64,000 bases of DNA, taken from contig JBBDWV010000005.1 of assembly GCA_040902655.1 (NCBI GenBank), forward strand, positions 1 through 64,000, read 5' to 3'. A program made the translations under genes and the position numbers. Under the pieces are notes generated by a model. It saw only the letters and a list, made by a program, of their open reading frames with translations, made no database searches and was not told where the DNA came from. Positions 52,987 through 62,006 of the stretch are shown here, one piece after another. Positions within the stretch are counted from its first letter, which is position 1, and every line of letters begins with the position of its first letter. The DNA comes from Mycobacteriales bacterium. GTDB taxonomy: Bacteria > Actinomycetota > Actinomycetes > Mycobacteriales > SCTD01.

Positions 52987-55115
52987 TCGTACTGGCCCCA
53001 GTACGGCTTGTCGTAGCTCTCCAACCTCGGTTCGGGCCAGTTGCCGTAGTAGGTCAGCATGTCCTCGCGCGGACGCTGGGACAGCCACCCCTGGATGAAC
53101 TCCCCGAACGGCTTGCCCCGCTCCCGGCGCTCGTCGCGCTCGGCGGCACGGGCTGCGGTGGTCGCCTGCTGATCCACCTGATCGGTGTGCGGGTCGACGA
53201 CGACGTGGTAGACGTCCCGCGCGGTCTCGGCGGACAGCACCTCGGCCCGGACGTCCTCCAGTACGGCCTCCGGCTCGCGCTCGAGCACATCGCCGTAGCC
53301 CCCACCGGCACTGATGCTGTAGACGAAGATGTCACCGGCCTGGAAGTCCTCGGTCGCCGCCGAGGACGTCGCGAAGATGTACTCGCCCTCGATGGCCTGC
53401 TCCTTGGCCAGTGCGTACTGGCTGAACTTCAGGCGTGGGTCGCTGTCGGCCAACATCTCGAGCGCGTTGGTCCCGCGGATGACGAAGCGTGGGTTCGGCG
53501 GCCCGGCGTAGCCGCCGAACAGACCCGAGTTGTGACTGACCCGATCCGACCCGCCGCGGGAGGTCATCTGGCAGCCCCCCTGCGGCGCCATCGACACCTC
53601 CATCAGTGGCGTGCCACCACGGAACTTCCCGAAGCCGTGGAAGTCCTTGTCGATCATCCTGGCCAGCGTCACCGTCGGCAGTCGCATGTCCGACTCCTCG
53701 ACCTCACCCGCGTCGGTGAAGGACGCCCAGTAGAAGCCGGCGGCGTGCTCGCCATCCAGGTCGAAGCGGGCCCCCTGGCCGGCCGCGTTCGCCGCGCCGG
53801 AGAAGTTGGCGGTGCGGTAGCCGTAGCTGTTCGTGCCCGCCTGGATGTAGAGGGTGACGTTGCGGGCGAAGGGCGCCGATACGCCGAGCCGATGCTCGCT
53901 GCCGAAGAGCATCTTCGAGCCCATGACATGGACGTTCTGCACCAGCATCGCCGAGATGGTGGTGCCTTCCCCGTGCGCGACATCGGCCGAGCAGTTCGCG
54001 ATCGAGGGACCTTCCACGAGCACCTCGATGGGATCGAACAGACCCATGTTGGCCGGCAGTCCCCGGAAGAAGTAGGTGAACAGGTAGACCCCCATCGAGG
54101 CCTTCATCAGGTGCCAGGTCGAGTGCTGCGGACCCCTGTTGTTCTCCGGTGAGACGCCCTGGACGAGCACGGTGAGGGAGTCACCCTCCTTGATGACCGT
54201 GGTCGGCACGCGGACCAGCCCGGAGTCGTTGCCGACCCCGTCGTTGAACATCACGTTGCGGTAGATGCCGTCGTTCAGCTGCAGCAGGCGCTGGCGGGCC
54301 AGGTCCGCTGTCACCGACAGGATCTTGCGCAGCCCACCCGCCACCTGCTCCTTGCCACGCCGCTCGGCCTCCCGTATCACGCGGTCGCGGATGCGCTGGA
54401 CGGTCGCCACCCGCGCCTTGAGGTCGGAGGCGAAGACGAAAGGGTTGCGCACGGAGTTGAGGAAGAAGTCCAGGATGTCACGGCGGAGCTCCCAGTTGTC
54501 CGCGATCCGCAGCGCGTGGACGTGCAGGCCCTCCTCCCAGCGGGTCGTGGCGGTCGGGCTGAACCCGCCCGGCGAGATCGAGCCGCACTCACCCTGGTGG
54601 CCGCCGACTTCGGCCCAGCCGATCAGTTCGCCCTCGAAGAAGATGGGCGCGAAGACAAACATGTCGAAGGTGTGGACGCCACCGCAGGTGGGGTCGTTGA
54701 AGAAGTAGACGTCGCCGTCCCGCAGGCCGACGGTCGGGTCGTCGCGGTAGTACTCCAGGACGTACTTGATCGGCCCGTAGTTGAGCAGGCTGTGGAAGAA
54801 GATGCCGGTGGCCACCACCGCGGGGTCGCCCTCGGGCGTGAAGACCGTGGCGTTCATGTCACCGGTGATGATCCCCTCGGAGATCGACAACGACATGTAG
54901 ACGTCCCGGGCCTCCTCGACGATGGAGTTCATCTTGTGGCGGAAGACCTCCAGGTCGACCATCGAGATCGACTCCATCCCCGCGAGCTCGAGCGGCGACG
55001 GGGGCTCCGTCGACCGGATCAGCAACTCCGGGTCCCGCCCGGGCGCCTTGCCGTAGGCGTGCCGGTCGTAGATCAGGCCGTCGTGCAGTCGGATGCTGTC
55101 GCGCAGGCGTCCCAT
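52983..55115 (-). CDS. HyuB / carboxylase alpha-like subunit (module 2)
   Basis: 710-residue hydantoinase-B family protein with a candidate metal site H148, D151 and H173 (GGVHTFD and GGHQGE), equivalent to the site in module 1 and in acetone carboxylase. Compared with module 1 it has extra residues at the N-terminus and a long C-terminal extension ending in aromatic residues. Start ATG 55115, 8 bases after the HyuA stop. Predicted to carry the carboxylating centre of an ATP-dependent enzyme with the adjacent subunits. Confidence 0.82.
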   Translation of the reverse strand: MGRLRDSIRLHDGLIYDRHAYGKAPGRDPELLIRSTEPPSPLELAGMESISMVDLEVFRHKMNSIVEEARDVYMSLSISEGIITGDMNATVFTPEGDPAVVATGIFFHSLLNYGPIKYVLEYYRDDPTVGLRDGDVYFFNDPTCGGVHTFDMFVFAPIFFEGELIGWAEVGGHQGECGSISPGGFSPTATTRWEEGLHVHALRIADNWELRRDILDFFLNSVRNPFVFASDLKARVATVQRIRDRVIREAERRGKEQVAGGLRKILSVTADLARQRLLQLNDGIYRNVMFNDGVGNDSGLVRVPTTVIKEGDSLTVLVQGVSPENNRGPQHSTWHLMKASMGVYLFTYFFRGLPANMGLFDPIEVLVEGPSIANCSADVAHGEGTTISAMLVQNVHVMGSKMLFGSEHRLGVSAPFARNVTLYIQAGTNSYGYRTANFSGAANAAGQGARFDLDGEHAAGFYWASFTDAGEVEESDMRLPTVTLARMIDKDFHGFGKFRGGTPLMEVSMAPQGGCQMTSRGGSDRVSHNSGLFGGYAGPPNPRFVIRGTNALEMLADSDPRLKFSQYALAKEQAIEGEYIFATSSAATEDFQAGDIFVYSISAGGGYGDVLEREPEAVLEDVRAEVLSAETARDVYHVVVDPHTDQVDQQATTAARAAERDERRERGKPFGEFIQGWLSQRPREDMLTYYGNWPEPRLESYDKPYWGQYE

Positions 55116-55123
55116 GAGAATCC

Positions 55124-57325
55124 CTAGCCTCGAGAGGAGATGGTGCGAGCGTTGGTGTCGGCGTCGCTGCTCTGCGACACGGCGTGCAGGGCGGCGCCGG
55201 CCGGCTGTCGGTGCATCCAGCCGGTGCGGTTCTCGTCCAGCCGGAAGGTCCAGTCAGGGGGGACGACGCCCACCGAGTCGTCCGAGTCGATGAGCGCGGG
55301 ACCGGCAAACGCCGTGCCGGGGGCGAGGCTCTCCCACAGGTAGACGGGGGTCTGCAACGGGCCGTGTTCCGGCCCCCAGAAGGCGAGTCTCTCCCCGCGT
55401 TGCTCCGTCTGCGTCACGCTGCCACGATTGGCCGACAGGGGTGGGCTGGGTAGCGGTGCGCTGGCGTTCAGTCGCAGGCCGAGAATCTCGACACCGGCCT
55501 CGATGTAGACCGACCCTGGACCGTAGGCCTCCGCGTAGGCGGTGGCGAACTGCGAGACCAGCCGCTCCACGTCGCTGACGTCCTCCAGCTGGAGCTTGTC
55601 GGCATCCACGGGCAGGCTGTGGCGCTGCTGGCCGAAACGCAGAAGCACCTCGAGCGAGTAGCTGATCCCCTCCGCTTGGAAGCCCTCCTCGTCGATGTCC
55701 CGGTGCGCTTCCGCGAGCAACTCCTGGACCGCAGTGTTGAACGGGCCGATGACGTCCTCGGCGTAGCGCTGGGTCGTCGAGGAGTAGAGGATCGCCGAAT
55801 GCGTCCGCTCGTAGGACTGCAGGACATCCAGGTGCAGCGTGCCGAACGCTCCCGCAACGCTGCCGAAGGCGAACATCGCTACGGTCGACACGTCGGCTGC
55901 GGCGGCGTAACCGGAGGCGTGCACCGGCCCGGCGCCGCCGAAGGCGAAGACGGTGAAGTCCCGGGGGTCGAGGCCGGAGGTGAGGGCCGCGATCCGGTAG
56001 ATCTCCTGGCCCATCATGCCGTCGACCATCTGCTTGATGCTCCAGGCGGCGGTGTGTAGATCCATCCCCAGCGGCTCGGCGACGTGTTCGCGAACCGCAG
56101 CCCGCGCGCGCTCCGCGTCCAGCCTTATGCGCCCGCCGAGGAAGTAGTCGGGATCGATGTAGCCGAGGACGACGTCGGCGTCGGTGACGGTGGGGCGATC
56201 GCCGCCGCGGCCGTAGCAGGCGGGGCCGGGCAGCGCCTTGGCGCTCTGCGGGCCGACCCGGAGGATGCCCTCCTCCACTCGGGCGAGGCTGCCGCCCCCG
56301 GCGCCGATGGACCAGTGCGCGACCAGGGGCACCTGCACCCGCCACCGGTCGATGACCGGGTCGAAGTCGTGGATCCGCTCCCGGCCCTCGACGATGAGCC
56401 CGAGGTCGAAGCTCGTGCCGCCCATGTCGGTCATCAGGACGTTCTTCACCCCGTAGCTGCGGCCCACCTCGGCTGCGCCGACGATGCCGGCCACCGGGCC
56501 GCTGCCGAACATGTGGATGGGGCGGGTGCGGGACAGGGACGACGCACCGCCGGTGCACTTGGCGATGAGGAAGGGCTGCTCGTAACCCTTGTCGCGGCAA
56601 TCGTCGGTGAGGCCGAGCAGGTGACTCTCCGCCTCGATCCGCAGGAACGCGTCGAGGACGCACGTCGTGGTCCGCCGGTACTCCCCCATCTGGGGGGACA
56701 CGTCGCTGGACAGGAAGACCGGCATGTGACCGAGGTAGGACTCCGGGTACTGCTGCCGGATGAGTTCACGCACCCGCTGCTCGTGCTCTGGGTTGACGTA
56801 GGAGTAGAGAAAGACCACCACGAAGCCACGAACGCCCTGGTCGACCAGGTGCTGCACCTGCGCCAGGACGTCCTCGTCCTGGATCGGCATGAGCACATTG
56901 CCCTGGTTGTCCATGCGCTGCCGCACGCCACGGATGAGGTGCGGCGGGATGAGCGGCTCCGGTCGCTGCGCCCGCGCGCGGTCGTAGCGGGACTCGATCG
57001 GCAGCCCGTCCGCCCAGCTGCGGCCCCGGCCGATGAGCATCGTGTCCTCGTAACCCATCGTCGTGATGAGACCGAGCTTGGGCCCGCGGTGTTCGATGAG
57101 TGCATTCGTGCCGACCGTCGTGGAGTAGACGATTGATTCCGTCTCCGCAAGCAGCTCGTCGAGGGTCAACCCGAACTGCTCGCCGGCTGTCCTTACCGAG
57201 TTGAAGAATCCGACCCGCAGGTCGTACGCCGTCGAATCCGCCTTGGCTCGCGCTGCCTCACCGTCGCGCACCACGTACACGTCGGTGAAGGTCCCGCCGA
57301 CGTCCACCCCGATGCGGGCCGTCAC
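55124..57325 (-). CDS. HyuA / carboxylase beta-like ATPase subunit, long form (module 2)
   Basis: 733-residue hydantoinase-A family ATPase. Phosphate loops GVDVGGTFTDVY near 6-17 and TDMGGTSFDLG near 302-312, then GAGGGSLAR and FGGAGPVHA. GTG 57325 overlaps the gamma stop by 4 bases (GTGA). The frame is open about 120 codons further upstream, but that part lies in the gamma gene. It probably phosphorylates the enol(ate) substrate or bicarbonate for the HyuB chain. Confidence 0.83.
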   Translation of the reverse strand: MTARIGVDVGGTFTDVYVVRDGEAARAKADSTAYDLRVGFFNSVRTAGEQFGLTLDELLAETESIVYSTTVGTNALIEHRGPKLGLITTMGYEDTMLIGRGRSWADGLPIESRYDRARAQRPEPLIPPHLIRGVRQRMDNQGNVLMPIQDEDVLAQVQHLVDQGVRGFVVVFLYSYVNPEHEQRVRELIRQQYPESYLGHMPVFLSSDVSPQMGEYRRTTTCVLDAFLRIEAESHLLGLTDDCRDKGYEQPFLIAKCTGGASSLSRTRPIHMFGSGPVAGIVGAAEVGRSYGVKNVLMTDMGGTSFDLGLIVEGRERIHDFDPVIDRWRVQVPLVAHWSIGAGGGSLARVEEGILRVGPQSAKALPGPACYGRGGDRPTVTDADVVLGYIDPDYFLGGRIRLDAERARAAVREHVAEPLGMDLHTAAWSIKQMVDGMMGQEIYRIAALTSGLDPRDFTVFAFGGAGPVHASGYAAAADVSTVAMFAFGSVAGAFGTLHLDVLQSYERTHSAILYSSTTQRYAEDVIGPFNTAVQELLAEAHRDIDEEGFQAEGISYSLEVLLRFGQQRHSLPVDADKLQLEDVSDVERLVSQFATAYAEAYGPGSVYIEAGVEILGLRLNASAPLPSPPLSANRGSVTQTEQRGERLAFWGPEHGPLQTPVYLWESLAPGTAFAGPALIDSDDSVGVVPPDWTFRLDENRTGWMHRQPAGAALHAVSQSSDADTNARTISSRG

Positions 57326-57684
57326 GCCGAGCCGCCCGTCTCGGCGACGGCGCCCGCCGCGTACCGGCGCGCGAGGTCGTCGAGATCCAGCTCGATGTCC
57401 CAGGTCAAGGGGTGGCCCGGCGGCAGGTACTCGTTCTCGATCAGAGTCGAGCAGCCCGGACAGTAGAACTCGATCAGGCGGACCCACGCCGGGTCGAACG
57501 AGAAGTTGTACTCCTTGTGCGGCGCCAGCACCGGGTGGACGTCCTGGGGGTTGCGGTCGGCGACCAGGCATCCCTCCTTGTAGGGCCGGTCGGCCGGGCC
57601 GATGTCGTGACCGCACCGGTTGCAGTACCAGTGGCGGTCGTCGAGCTCGATGTCCAGGTACTCGGTGATGCGGATCCGTGGCAT
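57322..57684 (-). CDS. Acetone/acetophenone-carboxylase-gamma-like zinc subunit (module 2)
   Basis: 120-residue small subunit with cysteines in CNRC near 21-24, a further C39 and CPGC near 74-77, a likely zinc site. Length is close to the 15-kDa class subunit of acetophenone carboxylase and longer than the module 1 gamma. ATG 57684; ribosome binding site weak. First enzyme gene after the TRAP transporter, 79 bases below its last gene; a 12-base palindrome CAGCCAAGGCTG at 57734-57745 lies in that gap. Confidence 0.75.
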   Translation of the reverse strand: MPRIRITEYLDIELDDRHWYCNRCGHDIGPADRPYKEGCLVADRNPQDVHPVLAPHKEYNFSFDPAWVRLIEFYCPGCSTLIENEYLPPGHPLTWDIELDLDDLARRYAAGAVAETGGSA

Positions 57685-57763
57685 GGCGTCTCACTTCTCG
57701 ACGAGTCGGGATCGGTCGCGCCCATAGCTGCTCCAGCCAAGGCTGCTCATGGTGGTCAGGCGC

Positions 57764-59086
57764 TCATGTGGCGCCCAGGAGGAGGTCCGGCAGGACCAGG
57801 ACGATCGCGGGGAAGGCCATCATCAGCGCGATGGCCGCGAGGTCGACGCCGATGAACGGGACGGCTGCCCGGCACACGTCGGCGAAGCTGAAGGACTCCG
57901 GGGCAGCGCCTTTCACCGCGAACAACCCCAGGCCGAGTGGTGGCGTCAGGTTCGCCATGTCCATCGTGATGAGCATGAGAATCCCGAACCAGACCGGGTC
58001 GTAGCCCAGCGCGACGACGACCGGCACGAACACCGGCAGGGTGATGAGCAGGATTGAAACCTGCTCCATGGGCGAGCCCATCAAAACCACGATCAGCACC
58101 ATCGCGGCGATCACGACCAGCGGGTGCACCGGGAGATCCGTCACCAGCGCCAGCAGGTCCCGGGTGGCTCCGGAGAAGGCCAGCAGCTGACTGTAGGCGG
58201 CGGCCCCGCCCATGATCAGCAAAATCATCCCACTGAGCCGGACAGTCCCGAGAAGCGAGCGGACCACAGCATCCCGGCTGGCGGTCCCGTAACCGACCAT
58301 GAGGATGGCGGCAGCGAGCACGCCGAAGGCCGCCGCCTCGGTCGGTGTCGCAATGCCCCGCACGATGAGGCCGAGGATCACCAGCACGACCAGCCCCAAC
58401 GGGAGGATGTCGCGCACGACGATGACCAGGCGCTCACGGGTGCTGATCCGCGGCGACTCGTAGTTCGGCGCCTGGCTGGGGTCGCGCCAGCACCGCACGA
58501 CGATGTAGGTGACCGACAACGTGGCGAGCAGCAGGCCGGGCAGGATGCCCGCGACGAGCAGCCGGCCGATGGAGATGTTCCCGATCGTCCCGACCAGGAC
58601 TGCCATGGCGCTGGGCGGAACGATCATGGCGAGGCCGCCGGCAGCCAGAATGGGCCCGGCGGACATGCTCTTGCTGTAACCGCGGTCGAGCATCTCGGGG
58701 ATCAGCGTCCGGCTGAGCATGGAGGTGGTGGCCACGGCCGAGCCGCTCAGGGTGCCGAGGGCGGTGCCGCCGGCCATCGTGATCACGCCGAGCCGTCCGG
58801 GAACACGTCCCACGATCTTGGCCACGGCGTCCAGCGTCCGGGTCGCCACCTGCGCCTGGAAGAGAAGCTCGCCCATGAGCACGAACATCGGGATCGGGAG
58901 CAGCGCGTAGTTGCCGATGAAGCTCGGGATGCTGGTGACCATCCGGTCGACGCCGGTCTCGAAGCCGAACAGCAGGGTGCTGGCCAGGATGCTGGTCGTC
59001 AGGAAGGCGAAGGCCACCGGAATGCCCGTGAACATCAGGACCAGCAGACAGCTGAGAAAGGCCAGCAGCACGATCTCCCAGCTCAC
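57764..59086 (-). CDS. dctM: TRAP transporter large permease
   Basis: 440-residue membrane protein with 12 or so hydrophobic helices and the DctM/GntP-like blocks (IPMFVLMGELLF, GTLSGSAVATTSML, PTEAAAFGV). Couples solute import to the sodium gradient together with DctP and DctQ. GTG 59086 overlaps the dctQ stop by 4 bases. Placed directly upstream of the module 2 genes, so it probably imports the substrate of that enzyme, expected to be a carboxylate or other anion. Confidence 0.9.
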   Translation of the reverse strand: MSWEIVLLAFLSCLLVLMFTGIPVAFAFLTTSILASTLLFGFETGVDRMVTSIPSFIGNYALLPIPMFVLMGELLFQAQVATRTLDAVAKIVGRVPGRLGVITMAGGTALGTLSGSAVATTSMLSRTLIPEMLDRGYSKSMSAGPILAAGGLAMIVPPSAMAVLVGTIGNISIGRLLVAGILPGLLLATLSVTYIVVRCWRDPSQAPNYESPRISTRERLVIVVRDILPLGLVVLVILGLIVRGIATPTEAAAFGVLAAAILMVGYGTASRDAVVRSLLGTVRLSGMILLIMGGAAAYSQLLAFSGATRDLLALVTDLPVHPLVVIAAMVLIVVLMGSPMEQVSILLITLPVFVPVVVALGYDPVWFGILMLITMDMANLTPPLGLGLFAVKGAAPESFSFADVCRAAVPFIGVDLAAIALMMAFPAIVLVLPDLLLGAT

Positions 59087-59625
59087 GGGACGCCTTTCCT
59101 CGGCATCGCCCGCAGCAGGCCCCGCACGAGTTCGGCGGAGAGCAGGAAGAACCCGATCGGAATGGCGGCCCGGGTGAGCCAGCGCGGGACGGACAGCCCT
59201 CCGCTGGTCAGCACCACCGCCCGCTGGTAGTCGTCGAGCACCAGGCTCAGGGAGTACCAGCCGGCGATGCCACAGGCAGCGAGGGCCACCCCGGCCGTGG
59301 CCAGAGCGAGCAGGCGGGCCCGGTGCGGACCGATTCTGCTGCCCAGGAAGTCGACCGCGACGTGCCCGTTCTGCCGCAGGATCCAGGCGGCCGGCAGGAA
59401 CGTCAGGCAGATGACGTAGTACTCCGCGAGCGGCACCGTCCAGGGCGCCGAGTCGATCCCGATCTGCCGCGCCAACACGTCGTAGACGATGACGAGGATC
59501 AGGGCGAGCAGCATGGCCCCGACCAGGGCGGCCAGCCCGTCCTCGACCCGGTCCAGGCCCCGCGACAGCAGCCCCGACGCCGAACGCGGCCTGCGGTCCG
59601 CGCCGGGTTCGGCCGCCGGGCTCAC
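59083..59625 (-). CDS. dctQ: TRAP transporter small permease
   Basis: 180-residue protein with four hydrophobic helices (about 33-52, 68-85, 107-130, 148-168) and the NGHVAVDF block typical of DctQ. Overlaps dctP by 4 bases and dctM by 4 bases. Needed with DctM for transport. Confidence 0.88.
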   Translation of the reverse strand: MSPAAEPGADRRPRSASGLLSRGLDRVEDGLAALVGAMLLALILVIVYDVLARQIGIDSAPWTVPLAEYYVICLTFLPAAWILRQNGHVAVDFLGSRIGPHRARLLALATAGVALAACGIAGWYSLSLVLDDYQRAVVLTSGGLSVPRWLTRAAIPIGFFLLSAELVRGLLRAMPRKGVP

Positions 59626-60665
59626 GTGAAGAACTTGTCAATCAGGGTGTCGGCGTCGGTGCGGACGTTCTTCTGGACCCAGCTCTTCGCGGAGTCCCTG
59701 GACAGCTCCAGGTATTTCTCTGCCTCGCCGCCCTCGAACTCCACCTGCTTCACCCCGGCAGCCTCGAGCGTCTTCAGCTCCTCTGCCCGGAGCTGCTCGT
59801 AGGCCTCGCCGGTCCTGCCCTCGACATTGATGGCCGCCTGGGTGAGCACCTCCTGCTGCGCCTCGGACAGCCCCTCCCAGATGTCGAGGTTGACCAGCTC
59901 GACGATGTCGGTCTGCCAGTACGTCGGCAGCACCTGGTAGCGGGCGACCTCGTGGAGCTGGATGGCCGAGATGCCGACGAAGGGCCAGGTGAACCCGTTG
60001 ATGACGCCCCGCTCGAGGGACGTGAAGATCTCGCCCGGCGGCAGGGTCACCGCCTCGGCGCCCAGGGCCTCCACGAACGGCACATACACCGGGGAGACCC
60101 GCAGCCGCATGCCGGCCAGGTCAGCGACGGCCGCCACAGGCTTGGTCGTGTACATGCTGTACGTCGACCCGACCGAGCCGCGGCCGAGCAGGTGGGCGTT
60201 CATCCGTTCGTGGTGGATGTCGCTCAGATACTCGAAGGCACCGGATTCCCGCTCCTCCTCCGCCGTCAGCTGCGAGTAGTCCAGCACGGAGGCTTCGGGC
60301 AGCGCGGGGAGGTAGTAGGCGGCGGAGAGCCAGGCCATGTCGATCGCGCCGGACCGCACCGCGTCGGCGAGGTCGAAGGGGGCGATGGACTCCGGCCCGC
60401 CGACCACCTCGATCGACATCTTGCCGTCGCTGAGCTTGTCGACCTCCTCCTGGAGCATGCCGAGGCCGACGTTCTGGTAGGGGTCGTTCTCCGGCCAGGC
60501 CGCGACCAGCCGCAAGGTGGCCGACCCGACGGAGCCGTCGCCGCCCGAGGATGTATCGGTGTCGGCTGCGCCGCCACCGCAGGCGGCCAGCGCGACGGCG
60601 CCGGCCAGGACCAGGCCTAGCCGACGGAAGATCTTTCGGGTGTGGGGAGATCCGGACCTGATCAA
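59622..60665 (-). CDS. dctP: TRAP transporter substrate-binding lipoprotein
   Basis: 347-residue extracytoplasmic binding protein with a lipoprotein signal: arginine/lysine-containing N-terminus, hydrophobic stretch and LAAC lipobox with the lipidated cysteine near residue 29, then a Ser/Gly/Thr linker. The DctP fold is recognisable; the ligand-carboxylate arginine is probably in the MRLRVSP segment near 186-192. ATG or GTG start at 60665. First gene of an operon of about 11 kb reaching 49609. Confidence 0.88.
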   Translation of the reverse strand: MIRSGSPHTRKIFRRLGLVLAGAVALAACGGGAADTDTSSGGDGSVGSATLRLVAAWPENDPYQNVGLGMLQEEVDKLSDGKMSIEVVGGPESIAPFDLADAVRSGAIDMAWLSAAYYLPALPEASVLDYSQLTAEEERESGAFEYLSDIHHERMNAHLLGRGSVGSTYSMYTTKPVAAVADLAGMRLRVSPVYVPFVEALGAEAVTLPPGEIFTSLERGVINGFTWPFVGISAIQLHEVARYQVLPTYWQTDIVELVNLDIWEGLSEAQQEVLTQAAINVEGRTGEAYEQLRAEELKTLEAAGVKQVEFEGGEAEKYLELSRDSAKSWVQKNVRTDADTLIDKFFT

Positions 60666-60788
60666 CGTCGTGTCCTCTCGTGGCTGCAGCTCGACGAAGG
60701 AGCCTTGCCCGGACGTTATTGTGCGGTTGGATGACTGTCCATACCCAAACAGTTTTTGGGCCTAGCAGCATGCACCCGGGGGAGCGCG
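60666..60788. promoter_or_regulatory. Divergent dctP / MFS control region
   Basis: Contains the perfect inverted repeat CCCAAA-CAGTT-TTTGGG at 60744-60760 and, immediately before it, GACTGTCCAT at 60733-60742, which matches segments at 32707 and 48273. AT content is much higher than around it, as expected for promoter and operator. Confidence 0.5.
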
Positions 60789-61979
60789 ATGGAACGGTCG
60801 ACGTTCCCGCGGCGGCCCACCCTGTCGCCGCTGGCCCTCGGCCTGCTCGTCGGACTGGTGGCAGCCAACCTCCGGCCGCTGCTGGCCAGCGTGGGCCCGA
60901 TGCTGCCGGACCTGCGCGCCGATCTTGCACTGTCCGGAACCGCGGTCGCCGTCATGGCAGGGCTCGGCGTCCTGTGCCTGGGACTTCTCGCACCGGTGGC
61001 CCCGCGGCCGGCCCGCCGCTGGGGCATCAACCGTGTCCTCACCGGCTCGCTGGTCGCCCTGGTCGTCGGACTGCTGGTCCGAGCGACCGGTGGCGCCGTC
61101 GCCCTCTTCGCCGGGACGGTCCTGGCCTGCGCCGGCGTGGCCGTCGCCAACGTGCTGCTGCCAGCGGTCATCAAGCGCGACTTCCCGTCCCACCCCGGTC
61201 CGGCGATGGGTGTCTACACGATGGCGTTGAGCGGCTCTGCCGCGGTGGCAGCGGCGAGCACCGCTCCGCTGGCGGCGCTGCTCGGTCTGGGCTGGCGCGG
61301 GGGGCTGGGCGTCTGGGCCGTGCCTGCTACCGTCGCGCTCGCCGCCTGGGTCTTCGGGACCCGCGGCGGCGGCAATGTACCGATCCAGCCCCCGCCGAGA
61401 GGCTCGGTGCTGCGGGACGCGCTGGCCTGGCAGGTCACGGCCTTCTTCGGCCTGGTCGGGCTCGGCTTCCACGCCCTGCTGGTGTGGCTGCCCTCGATCT
61501 ACCGGGCGCAGGGGCTCGGCGCACAGGAGGCGGGACTGCTGCTCAGCGTGCTGGTGCTCGTCCAGGCCCCGGTTGCCCTCGTCGTCCCGCGCTTCGCAGT
61601 ACGCGCCCGGAACCAGCAGCGGCAGGTGGTCCTCGCGACGGCGCTGACCGGGATCGGACTGGCCGGTCTCCTGCTGGCCCCGCTGGTCGCGCCGTACCTC
61701 TGGGTGCTCGTCCTCGGCCTCGGACAGGGGGCCAACTTCTCGCTGTCGCTCACCATGTTCGTCCTGCGTACGCGCAGCAGCGGCGACACCGCCCGGGTGT
61801 CGGCGCTGGCCCAGACGGTCGGCTACCTCATCGCCGCGCTGGGCCCTCTGCTGCTGGGAGCCCTGAACGACATCACGGGCTCGTGGACGCCCGCCCTGCT
61901 GCTCCTGCTCGCCGTGCTGGTACCGCAGCTCGCGGCCGGCCTGTTCGCGGGCCGCGACCGTCACGTGCAGACGTCCTGA
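60789..61979 (+). CDS. MFS transporter, CynX/NimT-like
   Basis: 396-residue major-facilitator protein with about 12 hydrophobic helices, the NLRP segment near 27-30 and the GVAVANVLLPAVIKRDFP block characteristic of the CynX/NimT group. ATG 60789 has GGGGGAG upstream. Divergent from the TRAP-carboxylase operon, sharing a small intergenic operator-like region, so it may move a related compound or export an intermediate. Ligand unknown. Confidence 0.85.
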   Translation: MERSTFPRRPTLSPLALGLLVGLVAANLRPLLASVGPMLPDLRADLALSGTAVAVMAGLGVLCLGLLAPVAPRPARRWGINRVLTGSLVALVVGLLVRATGGAVALFAGTVLACAGVAVANVLLPAVIKRDFPSHPGPAMGVYTMALSGSAAVAAASTAPLAALLGLGWRGGLGVWAVPATVALAAWVFGTRGGGNVPIQPPPRGSVLRDALAWQVTAFFGLVGLGFHALLVWLPSIYRAQGLGAQEAGLLLSVLVLVQAPVALVVPRFAVRARNQQRQVVLATALTGIGLAGLLLAPLVAPYLWVLVLGLGQGANFSLSLTMFVLRTRSSGDTARVSALAQTVGYLIAALGPLLLGALNDITGSWTPALLLLLAVLVPQLAAGLFAGRDRHVQTS

Positions 61980-62006
61980 CGCGGGCCCACCCTGCCGGGG
62001 ATCCGG

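Noticed and set aside
52986-53088. 34-residue N-terminal extension of the URO-D-like protein
   Set aside because: It would lie inside the HyuB coding end; ATG 52986 with a 4-base overlap matches the pattern of the operon.
49609-57684. Plain hydantoinase / 5-oxoprolinase interpretation of the HyuA/HyuB genes
   Set aside because: Not excluded, but the gamma-like zinc subunits and the His/Asp/His metal site favour the carboxylase branch, so it is kept only as an alternative.
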